Source of the DNA: Echinometra lucunter
Lineage: Eukaryota > Echinodermata > Echinoidea > Camarodonta > Echinometridae
Length of the DNA stretch: 64,000 nt
Assembly (NCBI GenBank): GCA_029962745.1
Contig: CM057157.1
Location: 22,309,588-22,373,587, forward strand
Direction: 5' to 3'
Made by a program: the position numbers and the translations under genes. Below, piece after piece: positions 23,249 through 34,200 of the stretch. Positions within the stretch are counted from its first letter, which is position 1, and every line of letters begins with the position of its first letter. The notes below the pieces were generated by a model that did no database searches, was not told the origin of the DNA, and was given only the letters and a program-made list of their open reading frames with translations.

Positions 23249-23699
23249 TCAATGCAGTAATAGTTTATTGAAATCATTTGTGGGTGTACATTTTCACAAA
23301 TATAAAAAATTTAGAAAAAAAAAAAGTATATTATTTGGTGTAGGCAACCGACAAATATAGTAAATGGTTGGATATGCTTATAATATTCATACTTTTGTGT
23401 GTGGCTGTCTTTGCTCGTCATCGTGTATTGGAATTTTTCATATGCGTAAATACCTATGAGTGAATTAAATGAATCTCTGAAGCCGTAAAGACATTATTTT
23501 TTTTTGTTTCAATAATTGCTAATTAAATCCACATAATATTATTTCATCAATGTATTTTATTTTTATCTTTGTTTCGTATGCGCTCCTGCCCGACAGAGCA
23601 GTAAATGACATATTGCGGTTTGATGCAATAGGGTTAGTCAAACTCAGTGTACTATAGCGCATGAGGCAATATTGTTATTCATGCACTTGTGTCAGTATT

Positions 23700-23955
23700 T
23701 TCTTTTCATCATTGTCAATATTAGTATTGTTATAATTATGATGATGATGATGCTGTTGATGATGATCGTGATAATGATAATGATGATTATGGACATCAAC
23801 ATTATTTTGGTGATATGATGGGATTAGGTAATGATGATTTTTTTCGTTATTATTATTATTATTATTATTATCAATATTCTTCTTCTTCTTCTTCTTATTA
23901 TTATTATTATTATTATTATTAATATCATCATCATTACTATCATCATCATCATCAT
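23700..23955. repeat. ATG/ATT/TTC microsatellite cluster
   Basis: Alternating blocks of ATG, ATT and TTC triplets on the plus strand. Asn/Lys/Asp or Ile/Leu-rich frames are artefacts. Confidence 0.9.
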
Positions 23956-24525
23956 CAGTGGCGGCACCAAGGGGGGGCATGGGGGGGCATTTGCCCCCCA
24001 CTCAGAAGCTTTGCCCCCCCAGTTGCCCCCCCCCCCCCAGAAATTTTGAGGACTGAAATGAAAAATTATACAGTAATTTGTAAATAAGTAGATGTTGTCA
24101 TAAGCATCATATTCAAGCTGTGAAGTTCTCTAAAATACCATTTTCCACTCTTCAAAGCTTTGATTGAAAACCAAAAAGTGGTTATTTTTGGCTCGCTCGC
24201 TTCGCTCGCTCGTCATATTTTTAAATTTCTTTTCTAAAATGCGATTAAAAACAAGAAAAGTAGCCATTTTCGGCTCGCTCGCTTCGCTCGCTTGTTATAT
24301 TTCAGAATATTTATTCAAAAATGCGATCAAAAAACAAAAAAGCGGTTATTTTTTTGTTCGCTCGCTCGCAAAATTGATATTAAAATGTGTGTAAGCGACT
24401 AAAACTCGCGCTTCACGCTCGATTTTTCCTTACATGCAAAAGAAAAATTGACTGCCCCTGCCCCCCCAACATTTTCTTTTGCCCTCCATTTGCCCCCCCA
24501 CTTTAACAATCCTGGTGCCGCCACT
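23956..24525. mobile_element. Non-autonomous element, AGTGGCGGCACCA ends
   Basis: CAGTGGCGGCACCAAGG at the left and CCTGGTGCCGCCACTG at the right are inverted. The flanks on both sides are ATC repeats, so it landed in a microsatellite. Inside are G/C runs (TTGCCCCCCC twice) and about three ~100 bp tandem units with GCTCGCTCGCTTCGCTCGCT (24,170-24,390). The frames through these units are not genes. Confidence 0.8.
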
Positions 24526-24583
24526 GATCATCATTATTATCATTACTTTCACTATTTTTACTATAACTACTATACTACTACTT

Positions 24584-24614
<31 letters not shown>

Positions 24615-24623
24615 AACTACTAC

Positions 24624-24655
<32 letters not shown>

Positions 24656-24785
24656 CTTCTACTACTACTACTACTTCTACTACTACTACTACTTCTACTA
24701 CTACTATTTCTATTACTGCTGCTGCTGCTGCTGCTACAACTAGTACTCTTACTACTCCTACTACTTTAATTATATTATCATTATT

Positions 24786-24828
<43 letters not shown>

Positions 24829-24840
24829 ACATCACCATTT
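24526..24840. repeat. Trinucleotide array (ACT/TCT/GCT/ATC)
   Basis: Successive pure blocks: ACT at 24,575-24,625, TTC at 24,627-24,660, ACT, GCT at 24,716-24,735, ATC at 24,786-24,830. All six frames stay open as homopolymeric Thr, Leu, Ser, Val or Asp, so none is taken as a gene. Confidence 0.95.
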
Positions 24841-25423
24841 TTTTTTATAACCATGTATTCCATTTCCATTTTATAAATATCTTTTGTATGGAGATAAGAA
24901 TACTTCTCTTTCCCTTTAAATTTTATGTCATATTGAATGACAAGCGCCGTTAAACCAAAACAACAACAACAACAATAAATAAACCCCTACAATTATTTGG
25001 ATAAAAATCCATCTCGCATTCTACACAGTAGTACAGCTTTAACGGTATATTGATTTATTTTACTAAACAATAAGGGCTGGAAATGACGTCTTCTCTTTTG
25101 TTCCCCGATAATACACGACAGTTAAAGGGATCCGGTAACTTTGTGGAGGCTCGATTTAATAAATTGTTGAATTTGTTGAATTTCGTATAAAGATATTCAG
25201 AAGGATAAATAAACAGCCAGCAATATAAATGATTTGAAATATAATATACTTTTTATAATCAAGATGTCTATCACTGAATTCTGCCATTTGCGAAGTGCAT
25301 CTTTCAGGGCTTCATATTTACAAAATATTGCATACACTGATAACATGTAGGGGCATACAGTTCTGATATTTAAAAGTTACGATCCCACATGTATAATATC
25401 TATATAGATATCTACAACCGTGT
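24841..25423. other. Intergenic DNA, nothing recognised
   Basis: AT-rich. ACAACAACAACAACAA lies near 24,960. No gene or repeat match within the window. Confidence 0.55.
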
Positions 25424-25429
25424 AGAGGT

Positions 25430-25600
25430 ACCGTAGTCGAGTGGTTTTAAGGCGCTTGACTGGAGACGCGAAGGTCCGGGGTTCAATCCCCGGCACGGTA
25501 CTAATGCCTTTGAGCAAGGCATTTAATCTACATTGCTGTTTAATCGTCTATCAAATAAAGAGATGTGCTATATGCATATTGATACCAACGTGTGCATGTA
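25430..25600 (+). repeat. tRNA-like SINE copy 1
   Basis: GTACCGTAGTCGAGTGG (A-box-like TAGTCGAGTGG) through GGGGTTCAATCCCCGG (perfect T-arm-like stem, B box) to CACGGTAC. The first seven bases, GTACCGT, pair perfectly with ACGGTAC. The anticodon arm does not fold into a normal five-pair stem, and the copy is followed by TGAGCAAGGCATTTAATC as in copy 2. It is therefore read as a tRNA(Ser/Leu-type)-derived SINE, not a working tRNA gene. Confidence 0.6.
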
Positions 25601-25675
25601 TTGCTAAACAAAAAAAAATAGAATTAAAAACAATAAACTTCTCTGGAATCGCTATATCGGATACTGTGTTGCATG

Positions 25676-25815
25676 TAGAGGTGCCGTGGTCGAGTGGTTT
25701 AGGGTTTAAGGCGCTTGACTGGAGACGCGAGAGCCGAGGGTTAGGTGTGGCACTTATGCCCCTGAGCAAGGCATGTTTTACTACACTGCTCTTTGATCAT
25801 GCTACAGGCATTATA
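25676..25815 (+). repeat. tRNA-like SINE copy 2
   Basis: GTGCCGTGGTCGAGTGG, AAGGCGCTTGACTGGAGACG and TGAGCAAGGCATGTTTTACT repeat copy 1 in the same order about 248 bp downstream. The B box is degraded here (GAGGGTTAGGTGTG) and a GGTTTA duplication widens the D-arm region. Confidence 0.6.
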
Positions 25816-25839
25816 CCAACGTGTGCAAATGTTTAAAAA

Positions 25840-26445
25840 AAAACTGCTCAAATGAGAGAGCTGGACACTCATGAGAAGTGAAAAGGAAAACTAATCAGAT
25901 TGGAAGGGGTCACTTATCATAAGGAGAATTGACAATTACATGTATTAGAAAGCAAAAGGGGCACTTGTCAGAAATCAAACTGATGTTTATTACATTTAAA
26001 AAGGAACACTTATTACAAAAAAGGGTTCTCTTGGCACTTTAAACACTTTATCAAGGGGTAAACTGGGGCATTATGAGGTGTCAAATGGGGCACTTGTAAG
26101 AGGGGGCACTCACCAGAAGGGGAATGGCACTATTAGCAACGATAAAGGGCAGTCTAAAGGGGCACTTATCACATTTCGATAGGGAAATTCAGTAGAAGTG
26201 ATAAAGGTGCATTTCTTGGAAGGGAAAGGGGCACTAACCTGGTGTAAAAGTGGGGGCAATCGTTGGATTTAAGAAAGGCGACTTATCTAAAGCGAAAAAC
26301 TGCACTTACTAGAATGTGAAAGGGCACTTATCAAAAAGAAAATGGGCCCTTATAAATAGGAAAAAGGGCACTGAACACGTTTGAATAGGGCATTTTTCAT
26401 GGCAGACAATGGCACCTTTGGGGTGCTTGGAAATGTTAGGGGCAC
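25840..26445. repeat. Mosaic repeat, word GGGGCACTTATCA
   Basis: GGGCACTT or close variants (AAAGGGGCACTTGTCAGAA, GGAACACTTATTACAAA, AAAGGGCACTTATCAAAAAG) recur roughly every 30-45 bp, about 15 times, in one main orientation. No inverted ends are seen, unlike the other mosaics. Confidence 0.8.
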
Positions 26446-26484
26446 AATCCCCCTGCCACACCCCCCCCCCTACCCGGAGCTCTA

Positions 26485-26605
26485 CCCCAGTGGGTAATTG
26501 ACCGAGTGGTTAGCTGTCAGGGGATAATTGTCCTCGGAGGGTAGTTGTCAGGGGAGAACTTGTCCGGAGTGTAACTGTCCTGGCGGTATTGTCCCGGAAT
26601 CCATA
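26485..26605. repeat. GGGATAATTGTCC mosaic fragment
   Basis: GGGTAATTGACCGAGTGGTT, GGGGATAATTGTCCTCGG, GGGTAGTTGTCAGGGGAGAA and CTTGTCCGGAG match the right part of the mosaic at 28,300-28,625 in the same order. This is a truncated copy. Confidence 0.75.
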
Positions 26606-26918
26606 CAATTCAGAACCATCCACACCAATCATTGATATTTGAACTTGGCAATGTGGGGATACTAATACATATATGACCCATTGAAATATCAGCACCAATA
26701 CTGAGCTAAGTGCCCTCGGTTAATAAGGTCAGAACTTCACAATAGGCACACTAGGCCCCTTTGACAAAATTGAATTGAATTGAATTGAATTGAATTGAAT
26801 GACGCAGCCGCCATGCAGTTAGCCTTTAGTCAAGGCACTTGGTGCTGTTATTTTCCTAAACGAGCCTGAATACATAGACCAATCGCACGAGAACTGTGAT
26901 CCGTGGCCGGAGGTTCGT

Positions 26919-27125
26919 GGTAAGCACTATATAGGTACCAATCCTGCAGACGCAAGCTGAAACCCTAATCCTAATCCTAACCCTAATCCTTACCATAACC
27001 CTAACCCTAACCCTAACCCTAACCCTAATCCTAACCCTAATCCTAATCCTAATCCTAATCCTATGAATATTTAAGAATATTTATGAGCTTGCGTCTGCAG
27101 GATTGGTACCTATTTAGTGCTTACC
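26919..27125. repeat. Foldback element with telomere-like CCCTAA core
   Basis: Left arm 26,919-26,958 and inverted right arm 27,086-27,125 (40 bp; GGTACCAATCCTGCAGACGC plus AAGCT) differ at only one or two bases. Between them, 26,960-27,062 is (CCCTAA)n mixed with (TCCTAA)n, the animal telomere motif and a one-base variant, followed by AATATTTAAGAATATT. Confidence 0.88.
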
Positions 27126-28060
27126 GAGGTGCGTCACCAAAGCCTTTACTAACCTGAGTGGTTTTTTTAGTATTTATTTCTTTTGTTGAGTATTATATTT
27201 CCGCTACCGCTACGGTAGATAATTAGATGCAAAGCAGCTTAACGAGAAAGCCTCCCAAACCGCCCGTTCGAATCCGATACACCAGTCAGAGTAGACAATT
27301 CGAGAGAATTTATGAATATTTATTATTCAAGTGTGCCAACCTTCGCCGTGTTGTACAATAACAATCGACCGCGATCGCGCGAACTGCTATGCGTAGGTTA
27401 AAATGAAAAGTGAGCGAGCAAAATTTTACGAAAGATCTACTTATTTAGCAAAATAGTGAATACAGCTAGTTATCAATTACTTTACTTTCTTTAATAGATC
27501 AATATGTTTTTATTGAAAATTGAACTAAATACTATTTATTATTTAGTACATTTGAATACCTATTCCCCCCCCCCCCCGTAATTTAATGAACAAATCCATA
27601 TAACACACCACGGTTAAAACAGTTACGATTGGTCACGATCGTCGCTAGCTGCTGTATATGTAAGACCCTCATGCATATGAATGAGCTCAGGAAGTTAGCA
27701 ATGGCCTCGGCGCTTACGCGCCTCGTTCCACTGATAATTGCCATATATGCACATTGTTTAATCTATTTTTCAAATCCTGTTGGCAGACAAGCAGCGCACG
27801 AGGCCTAGCCCAAAGGCTACCATTCAGTGTGTATTAAAAGTAGATGGCAAAATACGTGTGCAATTCGTCTATAAAACGTGATGTACACAGTCACCACGTA
27901 GTGCAAACTATATACTAAACCGATGGACGATAAGGAGTTACTATTGTGACTGATAAAGGAAGTAGCAGAAGGGGGCGAAGAAGAAGAAGAAGAAGAAGTG
28001 GGGCAGAGAGAACAAAGAAAATGTATATATGCATAATGACAATACAGAAGGAGGTTCAAC
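27126..28060. other. Upstream region of the SLC16-like gene
   Basis: Includes a tRNA-B-box-like GTTCGAATCCGATAC (27,270), a CGACCGCGATCGCGCG palindromic stretch (27,366), a C run (27,566-27,578) and a GAAGAA repeat (27,975-28,000). No clear TATA box was located. A 5' UTR exon may exist but is not defined. Confidence 0.4.
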
Positions 28061-28066
28061 TTGATA

Positions 28067-28238
28067 ATGGCAAGCAAACTACTTATCCTTCTTGGTGCGT
28101 GGATGATTCAGTTTTTAGAGGTTGGCACCCTGAAGTCGTTCTCTGTTCTCTTTACCCATATCGTGAACGACACTGACATCACGATGAGTCAGCTCGGAAT
28201 GTATATTGGGATTTTCCACGCAATAACTTTAGTATTTG
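28067..28238 (+). CDS. SLC16-like gene, exon 1
   Basis: ATG at 28,067 (GATAATGGC context), 57 codons plus one base to G|GTAAGT (28,238/28,239). Covers TM1 and the start of TM2. Confidence 0.8.
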
Positions 28239-31200
28239 GTAAGTCAACAGACAAAATTCTTATAAAGCAATCTTAGGGCTGGTTTGCATATAAAGTCCGT
28301 TTCCGGACAACTAACCCCAGGACAATTACCCCCCCCCCCACCCCACCCGACAACTACCCACTGACAGTTCCAAGGACAACTACCACAGAACGGTTGCCCC
28401 CCCCCCCCCCCTCCCCGGACAATTACTCCCGGCATGTCCAGGGCGATTTGTCCACTACCCCAACAACAGGGGGGGGGGGGTAGTAGTTCAGGTGGTAATT
28501 ACCCTGGGGTAATTGTCTAGGAGATAATTGACCAAGTGGTTAACAATCCGGGGGTAATTGTTCTCGGAGAGTAGTTGTCAAGGCAGAACCTGTCCAGGGT
28601 ACAATTGTCCATGGGGTAGTGTAAACTTCAGTGCAATCCACAACACTCATTGATATTGGAACCTGGCAATGCTGGGATTATAATACTTGCAAGACCCCAT
28701 CGGAATATCAGCACCAATGCAGTATAACTGAGCTAACTGCCCCCATTTTCATGAAGGCCGCTACGATTTTGTTTAGCGCGGAGTTATACAAATCGTAGGA
28801 TCGTAGCCCTTAAACACATCGCAGATAGCATCGTACGATCAGCGGAGGGTCATCGTGCGGAGGCCTTGCGCTGATCATGCAGAGAGCATACGATTTTTTT
28901 TTCTCAACAGGGGAGCAAAAAGCATCGTAAAAAAATCTTAGGATCGTATGATATCCGCACGATCATCGCAAAGCTAGTGCAGGGTTCCCGCACGCTTATC
29001 TCTCGATAGCCGTAATATCGAACGGGCATCGTACGATAACCGCAGGGTCTCCTTACCATTGCTGTACGACTGCCTTGGGGCAATGATTTTTTTCAGATGG
29101 CTATATATAGGTCATCTTCAGAAGTATTGGATCTTTCCGTTTTCGCCACCGATGAAGTAAAGATGCCGTGCATACCACCTCTCTGGCTTCAGTTGCACTT
29201 GAGACAAATTAGAAGAAGGGAACAAGAGGCGATTATTGTTGGCCTTCTTATCTTGGAAGAACAGGAAGTCCGACATGGACGCCGGGAAAGGACGGTCTAA
29301 GTGAAGCCATGGCTCGTGTGACGCGTCACACTTGGACATTACGACACCCTTATGAAAGAATTGATGTGGGATATATCAACGTGCCTTTTATCCAGTTTAG
29401 ATAAATCCAAAATAAAAATATATATGAAGCATTAATTATTAGAAAATCTAAAAGCCCCTCCATAAAACCAGGATGGCAAAATAAAATGCTCAACTCCAAG
29501 CTCATATCTGTTTGATTTAAAACTCGCAATGCTTCTGATAATTCTTGTTTTGTGGTGGAAGGTGCCAATTATAGAGTCTGCGATATTTGTTTATCTATTT
29601 CTACCTTAGCGGATGTCCATCATTCACTAAAAACAAAATTTGAATATTTTCCACTGGCGAATACAGATTTCGAAAATGTTTGTATGGACCTGCATTCTCT
29701 ACATTTTAATCTCAACAAATCATATAACATATCTTTGAAAATTATATAACATTGTATAAAACCAAGTTTGGACCAACGTTGGTACTCTACTGAACAGACG
29801 AAACAGTTGGTCAAAAATTTTGACCAACAAGGGTTGGGCAAAAATTGTTACCGATTTTTGGTCCAAATTTTGACCAACTGTTGATCAAAACACCAAATCA
29901 AAACACCAAAAATTTCCACCAAAAGTTGGTCAAAACAGAGAGTTTACCCGATTAGTGAGCTAAACTTTACCAACAAATTAATTAAAGAGTTTGCCCAACA
30001 GATAAACAAAAAGAAATGCCCAACTTCTATATTTCTATAATTTGTAGGCCTGTGCTTAACGTTATGCCTTTGTTATTAAATCAAGAGCAAAAGCGCGGTA
30101 TATAGAAAGAGCCCCTTTTGAGGCTTTGGAGCTAAAAAAATCAGTAAAGATACCTTCACCTTGCGTTCTTCGCACAGCCTCTGTACGATTTCGGGAAATA
30201 TGTTACTGTGACCGCGCAGAAATCGCACGATCTCCCTACGATCCCCGTACAGCCTCTGTACGGCTTTGTCTTTGGCCCCTCTACGATGCCCAATACATGA
30301 AATCGCACGATGACCGTAAATAATGTAAACATAAAATCGTAGCCCGTAGCCACCTACGATGCCCCCAAAATCGCAAGGTAAATCGTAGACTAATCCATTG
30401 CACGATGACTGTAGCAAATGTAAACTAGGTATTGGATAGTTTATTTGGTAAAACGTTATCCTGCTCGGGCCTTTTGTTTAAAACACTGAAGATATTATGG
30501 AGGGTTTAAATTTCATTTCAGTTAATGCCAGAGGTATAAGGGACAGACACGAGAGGAAAGCAATTTTTGGATGGGTCAGAGAAAAAAGAGGTGATGTAAT
30601 CTTATTACAAGAAACTTATAGTTCACAGGATATCGAGGGAGATTGGAAAAAGGGCTGGGAAGGACAAATAATTTTCAGTCACGGGACGAATCACAGCAAA
30701 GTTGTACTTGTTTTACTATCCCCTGGATTAAATTTTAAGCTGGAAAAGGTGGTGAAAGATAATGACGGACGCTTTACATTGCTCAAAGGAGACTTGATGG
30801 GGGAATGTGTATTATTAGGAAATGTCTATTTTCCAACAAGGGAAAAGGTAAAACAATAAGTAGACTTTCTAGAAAGTAAGTGGTTAAAGGAATTCGAATC
30901 GTCTTTTGGGGATTTTCTAAAAGTGAAAATGAGAAGTTTTGCAATGAAGTTTTCAAGGAAAAAATCGAAAGAGAAAAGGACTTTTATAGAATAACTTGAA
31001 AATGACATAAAAACACTGGAGAAAGATTTGGTGACCTCTTCTGAAAGTTCTACAATTATTAATGATATTGACAATAAAAAGAGTCGGCTAAAAAATTGTA
31101 TAATAACAGTGTAGAGGGACTCAAAGTTAGGTCAAGAGCAGCTTGGTATGAAGAAGGTGAACAGAATAAAGAATATTTTGAGCAGTTACTTCAGTGGAAC

Positions 31201-34200
31201 AAAAAGAAAACAATTGTAAGGGAACTGTCAAATGAGAAAGGGGAAATAAAAAGAGAGAAAAAAGGTTATAATGCAAATAATTCGTTCTTTTTATGACAAT
31301 TTGTATTCTGAAAACTCATTGACAGGAGATGTATTAATTGAACATGTGTAAGAACATCCCCAAATTAGACAATGTAAGCAGAATTTCTTGTGAGGGAAAA
31401 GTCACTATAGATGAATGTTATAACGCGTTAAAGAGTATGAAAACTAATAAATCTCCTGGAAACGATGAATTCACAGTCGAATTTTATCTAATGGGGGTAT
31501 CTCACTGGGCTTGAAACTACTTCGCGACTAGTTTGCGACTCCAGGTTTTTAATGAAGCTGTTGATACGGGAAGACTATCGACATCTCAGAATCGAGGTGT
31601 AATCACTTTGATAGAAAAAGAAGACAAAAATCCATTATATATCAAAAATTATAGACCGATTACATTATTAAATGCAGACTGTAAGATACTTGCAAAGGTT
31701 ATGCCAACCCGAATAAAAGATGTTTTAGATGAAATTATTTATTTAGATCAAGTGAGTTATATGAAAAATAGATATATCGGAGAAGCAATACGTCTGATAG
31801 GGTTCTAAGACAACTCCCCCGGGAGGACAACTCCCCCGTTCCGATTCCCACCTGACAACTCCCCCTGGAGCACAGCTCCCCAGGAGGACAGCTCCCCCGA
31901 GGGCAACTCTCCCCGGAGAACACTTTTCCCCCGGATGACAACTCCCCAAGGACAGCTCCCCCCAGTCCCCGGGGGAGTTGTCCTCCCTGGCGAGTTGTCC
32001 TGATACGGTCTGATAGACGATATGATTTTTCATAGTATTAATGGTCATGGGCAGGATATTTTCTTGACAGCAGTTGAATTTGAAAAGGCGTTTGACTCTG
32101 TTTCCCACAATTTCCTTTTCAAAGCTCTAGAATCATTTGGTTTTGGTCCGTCTTTTTGTTCATGGGTTAAAACAATGTACAATAGACTAGGTAGTTGTGT
32201 GATGAATCGAGGTGTCTCGACCGGGTATTTTGATATTAAGCGAGGGGTAAGGCAAGGTGACCGACTTTCTCCTTGTTTGTTCCTCCTAGTAATTGAGATA
32301 TTAGCACATACAATAAGAAACGATAACGTGATCAAAAGTATAGAGTTTGGTGATTTTGAAATTCGACAAGTCTTATACGCTGATGACACGACTTTATTCG
32401 TTAAAAATAAAAGTTCAATTTTGAGAATAAAGGATATTTTTCAGGCTTTTTGTGAATCAAGTGGGCTAAAAGTTAATATTGAAAAAACAAATGTCATGAG
32501 GTTAGGGGAAAGCAATGAGGGTTCGCAAACACTTCCCATGGGCAAAAGAATGACAGAAATGAAAATTTCAGGAGTGTATTTTTCTTTGGATATTAACATT
32601 AGGGAGGAACTTAACTACAAAGAGATACTCAGTAAAATAAAAAGGCTTCTGGGTTGGTGGAAGCAAAGGGATCTGATCATTATGGGGAAAATTCATTTAC
32701 TTAAAACTTTTGCTCTCTCCAAACTGAACTACGTTTCTTCGGCTTTAGTTGTTCCCAAATGGGCGCATGGTAGCTGAAATTAAAAGTTATGCTTTGAATT
32801 TATATGGAATGGGAAAGATCGTATTAAAAGAGCGATCTGTTACCAAGATTATGGTGATGGAGGTTTAAGAATGATTGATTTATTTGTGAAAACCCAAAGG
32901 CTTATGTGGCTAAAGAGACTTCTATGGAGAAAGGAATATGGGATAGAAATTGTATTTTGACCATATCTTTAGAACGGTTGGGGGAAGATTTGTTTCCCTT
33001 TGCAATTATGATATGAAACTACTTACAATCAAAGCACCAATATTTTATTTAGAAATGTTAAAAGCATGGCAGGATATGGAGAGCTGTAGAAATTTTCAAG
33101 AAGAGAGAACTAATCCAATTATTTTCAATAATAAAAAAAATACCTTCATAAAAATAAAATGATTTTTCATGAAGAATTGTATAAGAAAAATATTTATTTA
33201 GTTGATCACATTCTCGATAAGAATCAATCAGACCACTGGCATACTTTCAGAATTTAGGTCTATGTAGTCATAATATAGCTAAGATTTGGAAATGTGTAAT
33301 GTTATTTTAAAGAGCGGGAAATATGATGGGGGGGGGGGGGGGGGGTCAGACAACTTCTACTCAGTAGATGTACAAGATTTTAGTATTACTTTCAAGATAT
33401 CTGAAAATACGATCCTACCGAAAGACGTATCATCAAGAAAGGTCTACGATCATCTTATAACAGACTTGCAACGTTCATACACGTTAAAAATTCGGGATGG
33501 TCAAAATGATTTTGAATTCTCAAAAAAGGAAACTACAGATATATTTATAAAACACAGAATCACAACGCTTTTGTTAAAGATTAGGGAATTTCAGTACAAA
33601 TTACTCCACGGAGCAATTTAAACAAAAGAACATCTATTAAGATTTGGTTTTGTTGAAGATGACCAGTGTTCCTCCTGTAAACAAATGACGGAGTCATATT
33701 TGCATTTATTTTGAGACTGTGTATATATGTCAAGCCCTTGTGGCAGGGAGTGATTAAAAGATTTGGGTTAGTAGAACTACAAAACGTACAGTGGGAAACT
33801 GCTCATGTTGCAATACTGGGAAACTCATTTAGGATTAAGTGCTGCAATACATTAATTTTTACAATTAAGTATATCATATATCGGTCACGGTCAGAGGGTG
33901 CAGTTCCCAAGTTAGATAGATTAATATTGGAAGATGAGATGAGGAAAAAGAGTTCGCTGTAAAAAGAAACAAACTAGGTAAACATCTACAAAAATGGGAA
34001 AGTGTTAAATTACAACCAGTGTCAAGGCATCTATCTTCTGATTCAAATCATCAAGACTGAAAGCAGTCGGTGGGTGCGGGTGCGCGCGCCCGTGTGTGTG
34101 TGTGTGTGTGGGTGTGTGTGTGTGTCGTGTGGTCGATGGATGTGTGTGCAGATGTATTTTTGTTTGGGTTTTTTTTGGGGGGGTCGGGGAGGGGTGATAA

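Noticed and set aside
24448..24876. 142-codon plus-strand frame (Thr/Ser-rich) and its opposite-strand Asp/Val-rich frame
   Set aside because: Made entirely of ACT, TTC, GCT and ATC microsatellite blocks; all frames are open for the same reason.
25430..25505. Canonical tRNA gene
   Set aside because: A- and B-box-like words and the acceptor stem are present, but the anticodon arm does not fold normally and a second copy with the same tail follows, so SINE is the better reading.
30076..30417. 113-codon minus-strand frame
   Set aside because: Lies in the ATCGTACGAT mosaic; composition follows the repeat word.
31743..32108. 121-codon minus-strand frame, Gly/Ser/Cys-rich
   Set aside because: Antisense to the LINE and the 207 bp foldback; repetitive GSC-PG pattern comes from the GACAACTCCCCC word.
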